In this document: positions 1-12,756 of the stretch, one piece after another
Layout: each line of letters begins with the position of its first letter
How positions within the stretch are numbered: position 1 is the first letter of the stretch
Assembly (NCBI GenBank): GCA_008360975.2
Contig: CM039184.1
Coordinates: 50,806,797 to 50,870,796 of the forward strand
Direction of reading: 5' to 3'
DNA: 64,000 nucleotides
From: Lichenostomus cassidix
Lineage: Eukaryota; Chordata; Aves; Passeriformes; Meliphagidae
Notes under the pieces: model-generated
Databases searched by the model: none
What the model was told of the DNA's origin: nothing
Seen by the model: the letters and a program-made list of their open reading frames with translations, nothing else
Position numbers and translations under genes: made by a program

Positions 1-2273
1 ATCATGATTACATTGTTCATTACAGTTTTGTTTTTAATAGATTCTTGCAATATGGTATAAATAATTTTGTTTACAAGAGCAGAATTCTCACCCTCTCATA
101 ACATCAATATGAAGACTATTTCAGACCCTCTGCACCCTGACATTTCTTTGAAAAATGCATAAATCTTTGGAAAAAGTGTCCCTAATGCAGTTACATAACT
201 GTCAAACCTTTCCCTTTTCTAAGAAAAAGAACTCCTATCTTTAAACCCTGGCTGTCCTCAGAGTATTTTTAGAATGATGTCAAGTGTCCCAGCAGAGTCT
301 ATGGCATTTTTCTCTGATGATTTAAAGCCAACTAATCATTAAATCAACCATTCTGAGACACCTCATGGATAATGTCTTTTTAGGACTCAGTCTTGCAAAT
401 CTGAGTAGAATTGCCCAAGCATAGCAAAACACATGTTGATTTAAGTAGCCATATTATCCTATATATTTTCTTTGAGTTTGAAGGCTGTTGCATGCACAAT
501 TGGCAGCATCCTAGTAATATTTTTTTTATGTTTTGATCACATTTTCTGTTCTTCACCCTGGTTTGCTTTGAAAACCAAAGTTTCTAGGAAACAACCTAAA
601 TCTTTAAAGTAGGTATATTTGTACCTCTTTTTGGGTTTCTCAGTTTTTATTTTTAGTTTTCATTCTGTTTTTTAGATTTACGTTCAGAATTGCATTCCCT
701 GTTAATAATACAATTATCATTGCTAATTATGAAAGAAGAGAACACACCTTACTCCCGTCATTTCAATATTTTAAAAACTGGACTAAGCACTATAGTAACT
801 TGGGCAGGAACTCTAACACCTACTAAAATGTGTCTGGATTTGATTTTAATTTTAGGTATTCATGTGCATATCTGTTATTGATCTAAAGACACCAAAATAA
901 ACAAAAGAGAAAAAGTGGTTTTTCATAGATAGTAATAGCTAGATCTGACTATTAATGATTGGAAATGGTTTGCAAGTTTCGGTTATGAAGGTCTCTACTA
1001 TTTATTTATTTATATGTGTATGCTTGGAGAGAGTGGAAACTCATAGAAAAACATGTTAATTGAAATCAATAAAGAAAGAAAATAACAAGCTGGAAAAGAT
1101 AGCAAACAAGAAAATTTAGAAACATTGATAAAGTGTCAACACCAATCAACATCAAGATCAAGTCTTCACAAAGTTACAGTGTCCTTGTTTTGGGTGATTT
1201 AGATTAACTCCATTTGGGATTAACTTAAAGACATTTTGGTTCAATTGACTTAAATTGACTCAAAGGCAAACACTGAATAAAGTTTTAACCCGATACCTCT
1301 ACCTCCATAAAGAGCTGCAGTATCATTTGAGTAAAAAAGAGAGTTTTCAGAATTTTAATGCATTATTTTCAAAGGATTTTAGAAATATGATTCTAATTCC
1401 TAGTAGTTTTCAACAGTAGTCAAGAACCTCCTTTTTCAAGTTCTTTAAACAATGCCTCTATTATCATTCAATTAGCTTGCATTAAAAAAAAATTTAAAAA
1501 ATCAAATGTGTGTCTAGAAATCCTTACCATTTTTTCACTAAGTTTCTTAAGTTTCACTGACCCTTTGATAGTGGATATATCCCTCATTGACCTTTTGGTC
1601 ATTATTTACAAAATCAAGATAATTGTCCACTAGAATACAAAATCCTTTCTCTAGGAGACATCCCAATTAATGACTTGTCCCAGACCTGTCAGTTATTTAT
1701 AGCCAGTAATATTTAAAAGAAAAAATTTTAATATTTTTTTTTGTGGCATCAATGCAGATGGATATGGAAAAATGCATTGCAGCACTCAAGTCTAACCTTA
1801 ACTTTATAGACCTTTTCAGAAAAATAGCGTGTACATCAAGCTGCTTGAAATTGTTTACTTACCTTGAAGATATAAAGATGAAAGATTCAGCTAAACCTGG
1901 CTAGAGTTGATTCTGGGAGCTCCAGGGATACTAAAGATTTCAAGCTACTTGCTCACACTGCTAAGCCATCACCCTCCAGGAAAGGCTAACTATTATTGTG
2001 GTATCTGTCTGACTACTCCTTTTAAAATTCAATTTTATCCCAGAAGAAAAAGTTTTCTGCTAATCATTATAAGTATCCTGGTCCTTTGCAATTCTCCTCA
2101 GTTCAAGTAATTGAGAATGTCCCCTTATTTTACATTTTCTTTCAGAGCCTTAAAATGAGAGTAAAGAAAAGGGCAGGTAGCCTTGCCCCTATTCTTCAAT
2201 ACATAAAATTTATGGCATGAACTATGACTACACAATACTATATATTTACAAAAAGTATATGCTTTTCTAAGAC
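1..2273. other. AT-rich unique DNA, no gene seen
   Basis: No repeat family, splice-bounded exon or RNA gene is recognisable here. The open frames at 690-881 (63 codons) and 1907-2110 (67 codons) have no recognisable domain and lie in AT-rich sequence where frames of this size arise by chance. Short A and T runs are present. Conserved noncoding elements cannot be excluded by reading alone. Confidence 0.6.
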
Positions 2274-2739
2274 TGTGGTGATTTAACACCCGACAGAAAT
2301 GAAACTGCAAAGAAGCCACTCCCCTGTTCACCCCTTCCAGTACCAGAGGGTCTCATGCAAAGTCTATGGGTTGAGATAGCAATTTATTGAAAGAAAAAAG
2401 GCAATGGAATAAGAAATGCACAGTAACAGTGGCAAAATTAATAACAAAATTATACAAAAGAAGAAGGTGCTTCACCCAGAAGAAAGGTATTTGCCATCCT
2501 GACTTAGTTCTGTGTGGCTGCTGGGACAAAGACAAGATGGTGGAAGCTCCCAGCACGTCACATCCAGATGGCCCCTGGGACAAAGACAAGGTAGCAGCTA
2601 TTCCTGCACTTGCAGCTCTCCCCCCATACCTAATCCTGAGACAATGGAAAACAAGGATAGATAAACCCCTGAAAGCCACATCGTGCGGTGTGCTCACCTC
2701 TCCTTCCCCCCAAAACCACACCCCCCAGTGATGATGTCA
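2274..2739 (-). mobile_element. Solo endogenous-retrovirus LTR, minus strand
   Basis: The block is GC-richer than its flanks and begins on the plus strand with TGTGGTGATTTAACACC, a TG-initial terminus like those of avian ERV LTRs. Read on the minus strand it has a G-rich upstream part, two short related segments containing cttgtctttgtcccag, a polyadenylation signal (TTTATT on the plus strand at 2383-2388), then a U5-like end. The TG end at 2274 is well placed. The other end is less certain: I placed it at the TCA at 2737-2739, but no matching TSD was found (taagac on the left, gtggta on the right), so the true end may differ by some tens of bases. Open frames of 122 codons (minus) and 114 codons (plus) lie within it and are not credible genes. 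No gag, pol or env sequence is attached. Confidence 0.65.
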
Positions 2740-5700
2740 GTGGTATAGAAGAGCAACCTAGCCATGCCAACATGCACTAAACTCTCCAACCAGAAAAATG
2801 TACAGTGACTAAAAGTTATGATAAACAGATTCAAAGCCAAGAGATAAAAAAACATTACTGTGTACTGGTTTCCTCAAAAAATATGTAGGACAAATTTATA
2901 AGTCAAGCAGTCTCAAAACTTTCTGAACTCATTTGCCAACTGTGACTGTTCGGGAAGCAATTTATTTGTATATGTGTTAATAAAAGATTTTCTGAGTGGA
3001 ATATTTGAAAGTCCTGTTGGCTAAAAGCCCAACCGAAAAAATGTCCTTCTTTTTCCCCATACATATATTGAATCCCATCTAGAAAGACAAATAAAGTGCA
3101 ACAGTAAGTGTAGAAATTATTAAGGCCTTGTCATGTTTGGAACATATTTCCTTTATTATATTTTTTTAAATGGGGTCAACAAGAAAGATTAAAATAAAAT
3201 TCCCAAGTAAATATTTCCAAGATTAAACAACAACAAAATTTCCATGATTTATAAGCAAACAAATTAAATAGGCAACCAGGGGACTGAGGGAGTTGGCTAA
3301 TAATTGCTAATCCAGTCCATGGTCTTCCTGTAGTTGGATGCTCACATTCCTTGCACTGCATTTATTTCTTAATATGGACTTTTGAAGAAAATCTACAGCT
3401 GTTTGAAGTCCTTAAAGCCTAGTGTTACTGAAAGTGACGTAGAAAATAAAAACAGTTTGCAGTCCTGCCTTTAATTTCTAGAAGAGCAGAAGTAATTTTT
3501 TCTGCTTCCTCTTGATCTGGTTATCATTTTGCTATCAAGTTTGTTAGGAACTTTTCTTGGGGCTTCTTAAAGCAAGTTTCTTTCTAGCTTGTTCGTTTTT
3601 TTTTTTTCCCTGAACTATTTCACATCTATTTTCTATTTGGACTTAAAAAAAAAGGAAAAATAAAATACAAATAAAGGATGGGCCTTGCAGAATAACTCCA
3701 ATTAAAAGAGCCAACTTCCTATTTATAAACTGAATAATCAGCTTTATACTTTGTAATCATAAGTCACAGGTAGATCAATTACTCCATACTACTTCGAAAG
3801 AGAAGAAAATGAGTCTATTAAAAAAACATATAACAGCACAATAAAAATCCATTCTAAATAACCTAATTTATATTTGCTAAAATATCATGAGAATGAACAT
3901 AAAACCCCAAACTAGATGATCTTCAAACAAACATTTTCTTATATAGCTTTTTGAGTAAGTTAATATATGTATCTAATTATTGCAAGCCAAACTGACTCAA
4001 TTCCTACAGAAAATAAAGCCATAGGGCACAATCTTTCTTAATCTTATACAGCACTGAGTATTAAGGAGAGTTCTCTTCGTTATGTTCATATATGTTCATT
4101 GTGAGATTATGTGCATTGCTTTGTGCTGCCTTTATCCTACCCTTCCTTTAGGCCTACAAAACTGTAGACATAAGCTGGATCAAGGGGAAAATACACTAAA
4201 CTATAGCATAGATATGTTACTTGAAAGCACAGATGAGTAATTTAATGATTTTATGGTCCATTCTATTAATAACTGAGTATTAATTGTGTTTCTTGCATGA
4301 TATTTTTCCTTATTTGTCTCTGATGCTGCTTCTACATTGGTTGTATATACATGAAACTTTGACCCTGTTAAACCAAGTGTGAGCTTCTTTAAATACTGCT
4401 TAGGCATATAGAGATTCAACATGTGCCCAAGGATAGTAGTCTTATTCTTCTGTGTTCTTTTGTGTTACAGAACAACGGATAACCAAAAAGAATAGATGAA
4501 CCAAGTGGCATTGGTGTTCAAAGACCACAAGTCCCAGCTAATGGGTAAAAACAGAGGGGCAGATCAAAGAAGGAAGGTGAAGAAAATAAAATACATTTTT
4601 AAAAAATTGCAAATGAAAAGAAAATAAAAAAACAGCGCAGGAGGCTTGGAGAGGCTAGTGTAGGGTGGAGTTTTTAAACATCAAAAAGGGTGAAAAGAAA
4701 GATAAGAAATGTTACTTAAAAAAATGTGTATGTGGTAATAGGCAAGAAATTAATTACTTGTACTGCATACTTCTCATTCCACTGTTTGAGGTTTCATGTT
4801 TTTGCACAGGTTCATGAACATTTGTGAAGTTCTCCACTTGAAATATACATTTTCCTGTTTTCTACATATTTTAAATGCTGCAGTTTTAGAGGACACTAAA
4901 GCCCTGAAACATAGATTATTAACAAAACTAATAATTTAGCAGTTCTAACTTTATTAGGAAAATAAAGGTTTTTTTTAGGAAAATAAAGCTCTTGATTCAC
5001 CTTCAGTCAGGGAGAAAAGATGGATGAAGAGGGGTATCTGTGCTTTCAAACACACATAAATAGAATTCAGATTGTTATAGTATAATGTTCTTTCAGTTTG
5101 ACCAGAATGCCATTATCAGCCTGCCATCTGAGGAGCAGCTGCTTTAATTATTACTATTTGAATGTAAGTTCAGAATTAAAAACAAAGTCCATTCTCTGAG
5201 TGAACTAGATACATAGGCCATTTTTAATGTCTTTGAAAACAGTTTATGCAGATATGTTTCTTTCTCTGTTTATTTGAGACTCTGAAGTTCTGGTCTCCTT
5301 CGTTAAGGGTTAATTAAATAGACCATGTGGGAAATGACTGAATTAGACATCCATTAAAATTGTTAATTGTGTAGCAGATAATTGTTCAAAGTTATGACTT
5401 TGTTTTGACATCAGATTTTCAGCATTTTACAGTAGGTGAAATTACTACTGCTTGCCTCATGAGACTTGCTATTTAAGGCATTCTCCTGTGGTTAAAAAGA
5501 AACCTGCTGGCAGAAAGGAAACAACTTTGCATTCAGAGTGTGAATTCAGATTTTGTTTTTTTTTAATGTGGGTCATGGGTAAGTTTACACAATCTGGGAA
5601 AATACTTAAGGAACTTAAAATCATTTTAGTGGGATTTTTCCTGTTCTCAGATTATAGGAGAATAGGAGGGTTTGGCAAAATACAGAAGGCAACAAATGGT

Positions 5701-8700
5701 CAAAAAACAAAGCTACCTATTTTTTTCCCTTCATGTAGTTACCCTGAACACATTAATTTTGTCAAATATTGAACTCCAAGAGAATATTGAAGTGAATGTT
5801 GGCAGAAGAAATATTCTCAGGGATCAAATCTAGGGGAAGAAATAGAAGCAACAACAAAAAACCCCACATCACAAAACAAAAACAAAAAAACCCAAAGAAA
5901 CATAGTCATAGATGAAGAGATAATAGAATTTTAAGGGAAAGACTGAAAATGGTAAACAAAAATTAGAAAGATATTTCATCCATTACATTGGAAAAGTGAG
6001 ATTAGAAACAGCTATGATGTTTCTATCCTAGTTTGAGAAGCCTTGGAAATAAAGTGGAGAATTAGAAATTATGATTCAAGACATAAACAGACTTTACAGA
6101 ACACACTAGTAACAGCAACTACAGTTGGACAACAGGTATTGAAGGCTCAACTCTTTAGGAAGAAGAGAAATAAGGAGAAAAGTAGTGGAATAATAGTGTA
6201 CATAAAAGAAGTGTCTCAGTGGTAAAGAAAAAAGGTTAACAAGAATAGAATCAAAAGTGTGGGAAACACCTATTATGTGACAGTAAAATCTTATCATTTT
6301 CAAGACAGAAAATCTGCTCTAGATCTCCAGTATTGACTATAAACAATAATATCTATGGGAGAAAGAAAGAAAAAAAAAAAGGGAAAATATATGAAAATTG
6401 AAAACTTTAATTTCCTAGGGAAAGCACCATCTAATTTATACATAGTTCTGGAAGATAATTTTTAACAGTTTTTTTCTGTAAAACAACCAGCAGACCAACT
6501 GCAAGGCTTACTATTTTTACCTTGGCAGTGAGTATCTGATGAAAGCACTATGCGTACCAAAGCTGAAAAAATGTAGTGATTGTGATGATAATGAAATTCT
6601 CATTTTAGTCCAAAATAAATATATAATTTATTACTTCTATTAGCAGTTGTTGTAGAAAGGAAAACTTAGATTACTCAAGGAAACAAGTAGCAAGACTGAA
6701 AGAAATTGACAATTATTAATATGATTGCTTTTGAAAGGGATAGAACAGGGAAAATTAAGCTTCAAATATTGTTTCTCTTTCTAAAATTAAAGGCAATCTG
6801 GTCTTTGAGGTTTTGGTACGTTATATATTAATCATAATTTTTTATCTGTCAAATTCTTTAAATTCATTTTGCTGTCTTAATACTTTCAAAATGCATGTAT
6901 TTCAACATAAAGGAAGAAGGACAAATTTTTCTTTGGTATCACTAAAATTGTGTTTCTCAAGTTTGATGATAAATCTTCCTTTATTTTTCGTCAGTCACAA
7001 ACATCTGAAAGAGCTATGACATTGCCATACCTTACAGTAAATTGCTATAGATGAGAAATAAAAATAAAGAAGAAATATGTATTGAAAAAATATAGGAAAG
7101 CAAATTTTTTGCTTTCCAGCGTCCTCCAGATATAGTTTTATGAAATTCATATTATGACACTGAGGCAAATATCAGTATTTGGATTTTTTTTAATATTTTA
7201 TCTTTAAAAATCTCCTTGTTGCATACAGTTCTGGATAGTTTGTCATCTCCTACATAGCCTAAAAATTATTAGTTATTTGCTTGTGATTCCACAAAATTTG
7301 GTTTCTTAACTCAAATGGCCTCTCTTAATCTCATGTTCTACATCAAAAAAAACTAGTCTGCTAAAGCACACACCACAGTCCTCAAAATAATACACCATGA
7401 AAATGTTGCACTTTGTTTGACAGAAATTTATTAATTACATTCAAAATTCCTGAATTTAAACCATCTGAATAGCTATAAGAAATTAATATAACAAAGAGGA
7501 GCTGGTACTTTAATTTAGGTATTACTTCATGTAATTTTGAAATATTATTTTTAAATCATTTGACAGAAAGACCAGGAAAACTTCCGGTCTCAGATGAAGC
7601 AGGAAGAGCAAATGCTGCAAAGTAATTGCCCATGCAATATCAAAATGTAGCTAACATTCAAAGGTGAATCTTATGAAAATGCAGAACATTTTTATTTTAG
7701 AACTTAAAAAGAGTGCCAGGCATGCATAAACCATGATTCTTATGAAGTATTTAAATATTAAAAAGTCAAAATCCTTCATTTGACAGTGTCTGACCTTTAA
7801 GCTTATCTGCTTTTAAAATACATCTTACCTATCTACCAAAACTTTAATCACTTTCTCATTTCGGATATTGAAAGAAAGATTCCATTTAAATCAAGCAAAG
7901 GTCATCCTTCTTTGAAATATAGATTACTCACCTGTAGTTTTTTTAAAAGTAAAGACTGGAGAACAAACTCAGGAGAAACAGCCCTCTCTCCACACTGAGA
8001 TATTATTGAGTCAGCAGTCGAAAGGATTAAACATAATTTTGTGTAACTCCCAGAGACTGTAAGGTCCAGACAAGAAATAAAATGCAATTCAGTTTCAGAA
8101 TGTATGAACTTCATATAGTTACAAAATGAAGAAATTAGAGGTTATGTTATCTAGTCCTTTTGAACTATTTAAACTGCAGTTAGGTTAAAATGGCACCAGA
8201 AGTATCAAGAGATAAGAACAAATGGGTAATCTGTCTGAGACCTCTGAGATTAATATGAAGTTTTCAACCTCTATCTGATTATTTACATGCTAAGTAAATG
8301 ATCACTTTCTCTTGCCTCTTAAATATATAATTTCTTTTACTAAACTATTGCATTGTATTCTAATGCTTGTCCTCAAATATCAGGTAAATTTCAATATTTA
8401 AGATATAGTCACAATATTATTTCCAAGTCTCTGAAGGACTGAATATTTCATAGAGAAAAACAACTTCAGCCATCTGGTCATCTAAAATAAAATATAGCAG
8501 AAGTGCTACCTCCAGGATTTACCCACACATGAGAATCTGAGTTTGTAGTTTATCTGATTTATATATGTGAACATGAAATTGTTTTGAATAAAACACAAAG
8601 GTCTAGCATTAAACAATTTAGAGTTATATTTGAAATAATAATTGGCTTTTGGTTTGATTAGGATAGTAAAATACTTTTTTTTTTTTTAAGAAAAGGACTT

Positions 8701-8705
8701 ATTTT
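2740..8705. other. AT-rich unique DNA, no gene seen
   Basis: About 6 kb without an identifiable repeat or gene. The longest open frame (5452-5772, plus, 106 codons) shows no recognisable domain and no splice or promoter context. A splice-acceptor-like pyrimidine run ending in ttacag near 4470 is followed by stops in all three frames. A poly-T run lies just before the CR1 at 8706. Confidence 0.55.
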
Positions 8706-9239
8706 CACAGAGACACAGAATCAATGAGGTTGGAAAAAACCTCAGATCATTGAATTCAACCTATGACCCAACACCACCTTGTCAACTAAACCATAGCACT
8801 GAGTGCCACATCCACTCTTTTCTTAGACCCCTCCAGGGATGGTGTCTCCACCATCTCCCTGCAAAATTCATTCCAGTATCTAAATACCCTTTCTGTGAAG
8901 AATTTCTTCCTAATGTCCAACCTACACCTCTTTTTGTGCAGCTTAAAACGATGTCCTCTCATCCTATTGCTAATTGCCAGGTAGAAAGGGTTGATCCCCA
9001 CCTGGCTGCAATCTCCTTTCAGTCAGTTGTAGAGAGTGATAAGGTCACCACTGAGCCTCCTCTTCTCCAGGCTAAACAGCTCCTCAGCTGCTTCTCATAG
9101 GATATGTGCTCCAGACTCTTCCCCAGCATCGTTGCCCTTCTCTGGACCTACTCCATCACCCCAGTGTCCTTTCTGAATGGAGGTGCCCAGAACAGGACGC
9201 AGTACTCAAGGTGTGGCCTCACCAGTGCTGCTACAGGGG
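8706..9239 (-). mobile_element. CR1 LINE fragment, minus strand
   Basis: On the plus strand this begins with cacagaatcaatgaggttgg, the reverse complement of the conserved CR1 3' end, so the element lies on the minus strand. It continues through the typical CR1 order: the gaagaatttcttcctaatgtcc segment, the segment around cagcttaaaacgatgtcc, the cttctccaggctaaacagctcc segment and the ggtgcccagaacaggacgcagtactc segment. These correspond to the last part of ORF2 (reverse transcriptase) and the 3' UTR. The copy is 5'-truncated near 9239, as is usual for CR1. The reading frames inside it (8750-9100 and 9104-9421 plus, 8786-9001 minus) are fragments or chance frames. It is moderately diverged and certainly non-autonomous. 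Confidence 0.93.
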
Positions 9240-9756
9240 AAGAAACAAAAAGTCAGAGCAGAAATGTCTGTAAAATTAATAAAGCCATCAGTAATAGACT
9301 ATTAATGGGCATTTTTAGCAAGAATGGACATTTTAACAGGCATTTTTGCAGTCATATTAAAGTTTCTCAAATCATGAGAAATACAAAATACAATTTCTTT
9401 GATCTAACTTTCATAGGCTAAATCAGGAACCACAAAAGCATTTTCAGTTTTCAAGACAGATTTTAACAAAAAAAAAAAAAAAAAGAAAATCACTAAAAGC
9501 TTTTTTCAGAGAAAAGTTTATCCTCTCTACTTGTCTACTGTGATTAATAGTTCACTGCAATTGCCCTCTGGTAAGCATGACTTCAACTATATCCTCCATT
9601 TTACTTAGAGTTAATTCATTTCAATGTAAGTATATTGGCATTACTTTTTATTTCTATCCCATGTTTATCAGATCAAACGTCAGTTAAGACTCCATGACCA
9701 TAAACTAATCTCTTTAAAATTCAGTGTTAGGATGGTCCAGGCACTGAAAATATATA
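9240..9756. other. AT-rich spacer, no gene seen
   Basis: Unique AT-rich sequence with an A-run near 9470-9484 and a short TA repeat at its right end (9751-9762) that served as the target for the next LTR. No feature was recognised. Confidence 0.55.
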
Positions 9757-9762
9757 TATATA

Positions 9763-10123
9763 TGTTGCAGAGCAGAAGACTTTGCAAAGTGAGGGCCTTA
9801 CTGCCCTGGTAAAATCCTTGTTCATTTCTGTTACTTTGGCTAACTAGAAAAGCATTCTGGGAATAACAGTTAAACTAGAGGTGAAAAACAAGATACATAA
9901 TTACAAAACAATTATTAGAACCAATAAGTCTCACACCATGGGGCTCATGGTTGGTTACATCTGATGCCTGTTCCTATTGTAGTCTATGGTAGTTGGTTAA
10001 GCATATTTGTTGTGCCTCACCAAGTATGTAAACTCATAACAAACTAACAGTTTAAGAACTCCGGATTTTTGCAATAAAGCGTCTTCACCATACCATCGTA
10101 GAGATCGTGTATTTAATGCTGCA
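9763..10123 (+). mobile_element. Solo ERVK-like LTR, 361 bp
   Basis: The element starts TGTTGCAG and ends ATGCTGCA, giving the TG...CA ends of a retroviral LTR. It carries a polyadenylation signal, AATAAA, at 10073-10078 in a cryptic R/U5 context (ttgcaataaagcgtc) resembling avian class II (ERVK/alpharetrovirus-like) LTRs. It is flanked by TATATA at 9757-9762 and 10124-10129. A 6-bp TSD is usual for that class, but the target is a TA repeat, so the TSD length is ambiguous. No internal retroviral sequence is present, so this is a solo LTR left by recombination between LTRs. The family was inferred from motifs and TSD length, not from a database match. Confidence 0.8.
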
Positions 10124-10129
10124 TATATA

Positions 10130-11186
10130 TATATATCCCCCAATAAATATGAACAATCTTAGGTTTCTCAGACCCAGAACAAATCGTTTGATCAACATGT
10201 TAATACTGGAACTTGATCAGATGAGTCTTTGCACTCAGGGATCAGATGTGCATAGGCACATAAAGCTTTGGAAAGAAGGACTGAATGTTATATCCTATTA
10301 TGTGAGTACCAATAGGTTGTGATTTAATTATGGGCTGCTCATGAAGGCGATGACTTGTATATGTAACCTTAATTTTGCCATTTTATGTCTTCTGAATGTA
10401 AAGCTATACAAGCTTATTGCTTTTTTCTTTGCATGTTGTTTTAATATGTAACATATGTAAATAAGAAAAAAAATGTATTTGATGCATGAATTATTTTCAG
10501 CTTCAAAATTTTCCAATTTTTCATCATACAAAATGCACAAGAAATATGAAAATATTTCATAAATAGGTCCATTAACTTAACACATAACAAATCTTTATCA
10601 CACCATGGAGCTCATGAAGTTCACAGTATGTAGAATTCCTCTGTTGACACTGATACGTTTTAGACTACTAATACATGTAGTAAAGGGGGATTTTAGTCAA
10701 TCACAGCAGCCAAATCAAAAAGTATTTTGCAATTACATTGGGGAAGTTTTTCTTTTATGTATTCATCAGTATATTTTTCTTGTCTTTTACTTCAAAGAAT
10801 AATTTATAAAAAAGAAGTTTTTGTCTTTCTTAGCAAAACATGAAATTTTTCGTACTTCTGAAGAGCTTCCAGCAGTTATAGGTAATAATGTACCCTGATT
10901 TTTAAAAATATATTATCTATTAACTACTCTAAAAATTGTAATTTTATTATTATCCAATTAAGTAAAGGTAAATAAAAAGGTAACGATATAGCCTGAGGTA
11001 GATCTAGATGTCACTCTCATAAAATTCTCAAGTAAAAGCACAGTAAATAAATAAGAAAGTATACCACACAGGGAAAATACAAACCATATGTTGTTGATGT
11101 ATTGAGAGTGTGACACACCCTTTCCTTCAGTAACTACATAGCTGTTATTGTTGGCTAAAGAGCTGAAAATAATCAGTATGTATACA
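10130..11186. other. AT-rich unique DNA, no gene seen
   Basis: About 1 kb of AT-rich sequence. Small open frames (10107-10322 plus, 10328-10540 minus, 10605-10802 plus) have no recognisable domains. No repeat family was recognised. Confidence 0.55.
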
Positions 11187-11191
11187 CTAGC

Positions 11192-11766
11192 TGAGTTGGG
11201 TTGACCCTAATAAACAACCAAACACTCATCCACGTTTCCCCCCCACCCCTGCCTTCCTCCCTTGTCCTGCAGGTTGAGAAAAAAATATATAGGGAAGGCA
11301 AGAAGACTCATGGATTGGGATAAAGTTTAACAGCAAAAACTGTGTGCAGAAGTAAAGGAAAACAAGGAAATCCTTCACTGCTTCCCATTAGCAGGCAAAT
11401 GTGCCAGTTCCTGGAAACCTGGGCCACAACATAGATAACAGTTTCTTGGGAACAGAAACATCATGTCTCTTCTCTCTTTCTTTGCCTAAGCTTTTATTGC
11501 TGAGCTTGATGTCATGTAACGTGGAGCATGCCTTTGGTCAATGTGAGTCAGTTATCCTGGCAACACTTCTCTCAGCCTCTATTCTGACCTCAGCCTACTT
11601 GCTGAAAAGAGTGGTGATGATGGAGAGCAAGAGCTGCACAAGCACTCTTCAGAGATGGTCTAAACACTGGGGTATTATCAACACTATCTTAGCCACAGAT
11701 CCAAAGCACAGCACTGCAAGGACTGCTATAAAAAAAATCAAATCCATTCCATGTAGACCCACTACC
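11192..11766 (-). mobile_element. ERVL-like solo LTR, minus strand
   Basis: The plus strand begins TGAGTTGGGTTGACC and runs through aataaacaaccaaacactcatcc, gaaatccttcactgcttccc, cagcttttattgctgagc-like and tattatcaacactatctt segments, which I recognise as a widespread avian ERVL-type LTR in reverse orientation. The right end falls near actacc at 11761-11766. Flanking 5-mers ctagc (11187-11191) and ctagt (11767-11771) agree at four of five positions and could be an aged 5-bp TSD. The 139-codon frame at 11401-11820 lies almost entirely within this LTR and is not a gene. The copy is diverged, so it is older than the 262-bp LTRs elsewhere in the window. Confidence 0.82.
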
Positions 11767-11771
11767 CTAGT

Positions 11772-12596
11772 GAGTGATATGGGAAAGGGCAGTAACATTT
11801 TTTTCCCTATATGCATCTAGTCAATGTTCTATGTCAAGTTTCAGAGGAGTTTAACTAAGAAAGATGGATCTTTTGAACCATCTTTGTCTATTTAGTCTCA
11901 ATCTGAACCACAGCTAATGAGCAAATTACTTACACAGGGCTCTAGCTGCTTCAATCTGTCAGTCAGCATTGGTTATCAAGTGAGTAATGCTGAGTACACT
12001 ATGTTCCAGTCATGGCCTAGCACCCCAAATGCAAAGAATGATGAGGTAGCTGACTTCATAAATTTTTTACTAGGCAGAGATAGAGAATGTCAGCAAAAAT
12101 GTTTTATATAGACATCTCAAATTATCTGACAAAAAGTAAACAATCTGTTTCCATTATAATAAAAAACTGCAATATGCTTAAGAGTCAAGAAATCTGATTA
12201 TACTGATTATAAGACTGATTTTCTGTATCATTGGTCAAAGCATTCAGTTCTGTCAGAATTTAGATTATTGGAATACCTCATTAAATATTTAACCTCAAGG
12301 TAAGAAAATTGTTACTTATGGAATTTAAAGTTAAAGTTATCCAAGGTAATTGTCTTTTATATTATACAAATGTTTTTGTCATAATATTAAAATCTATCTA
12401 CCTTGGATAAATATTGTATATATTCAGTATATATTAGATATATATAATATATTTTACGTTTAATATATAATAATATATAGATTACTTTTTAATATATAAA
12501 TGTAACCTAACTTGACTCAAATTAATTATATATCTATACATTAAATACATATATGATCTGTGATTGATAAGATTATCACTGAATTCCATCAATCTT
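11772..12596. other. AT-rich unique DNA, no gene seen
   Basis: Unique sequence including an almost pure A/T stretch at about 12412-12500 (tatata-type, low complexity). The 64-codon frame at 11917-12111 has no recognisable features. Confidence 0.5.
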
Positions 12597-12756
12597 GCTT
12601 GAAGAGTTCTGAAATATCCAACTGGTTTGGACTTGTTTGAGCTCTCTGGACAGGGTCCAGGACAATTTACTATAGCTGACCTGACTTGGACTAGACAATA
12701 GACCAGATGACATTCAAAGGTCCCTTCGGATGCAAACCATTCTGTAATTCTATGAA
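12597..12756 (+). mobile_element. CR1 LINE 3' end fragment, plus strand
   Basis: The 3' part shows the CR1 terminal signature on the plus strand: gaccagatgacattcaaagg, then gtcccttcggatgcaaacc and attctgtaattctatgaaat, the last corresponding to the short 3' terminal repeats of CR1. The 5' portion (from about 12597) is more diverged, so the start is approximate. It is a short 5'-truncated copy without coding capacity. Confidence 0.8.

Noticed and set aside
4447..4545. Splice-acceptor-like tract followed by a possible short exon
   Set aside because: All three frames contain stops right after the acceptor and the donor (ggtaaaa) is weak.
11401..11820. 139-codon plus-strand frame
   Set aside because: It lies within the antisense strand of an ERVL-like LTR and has no domain.
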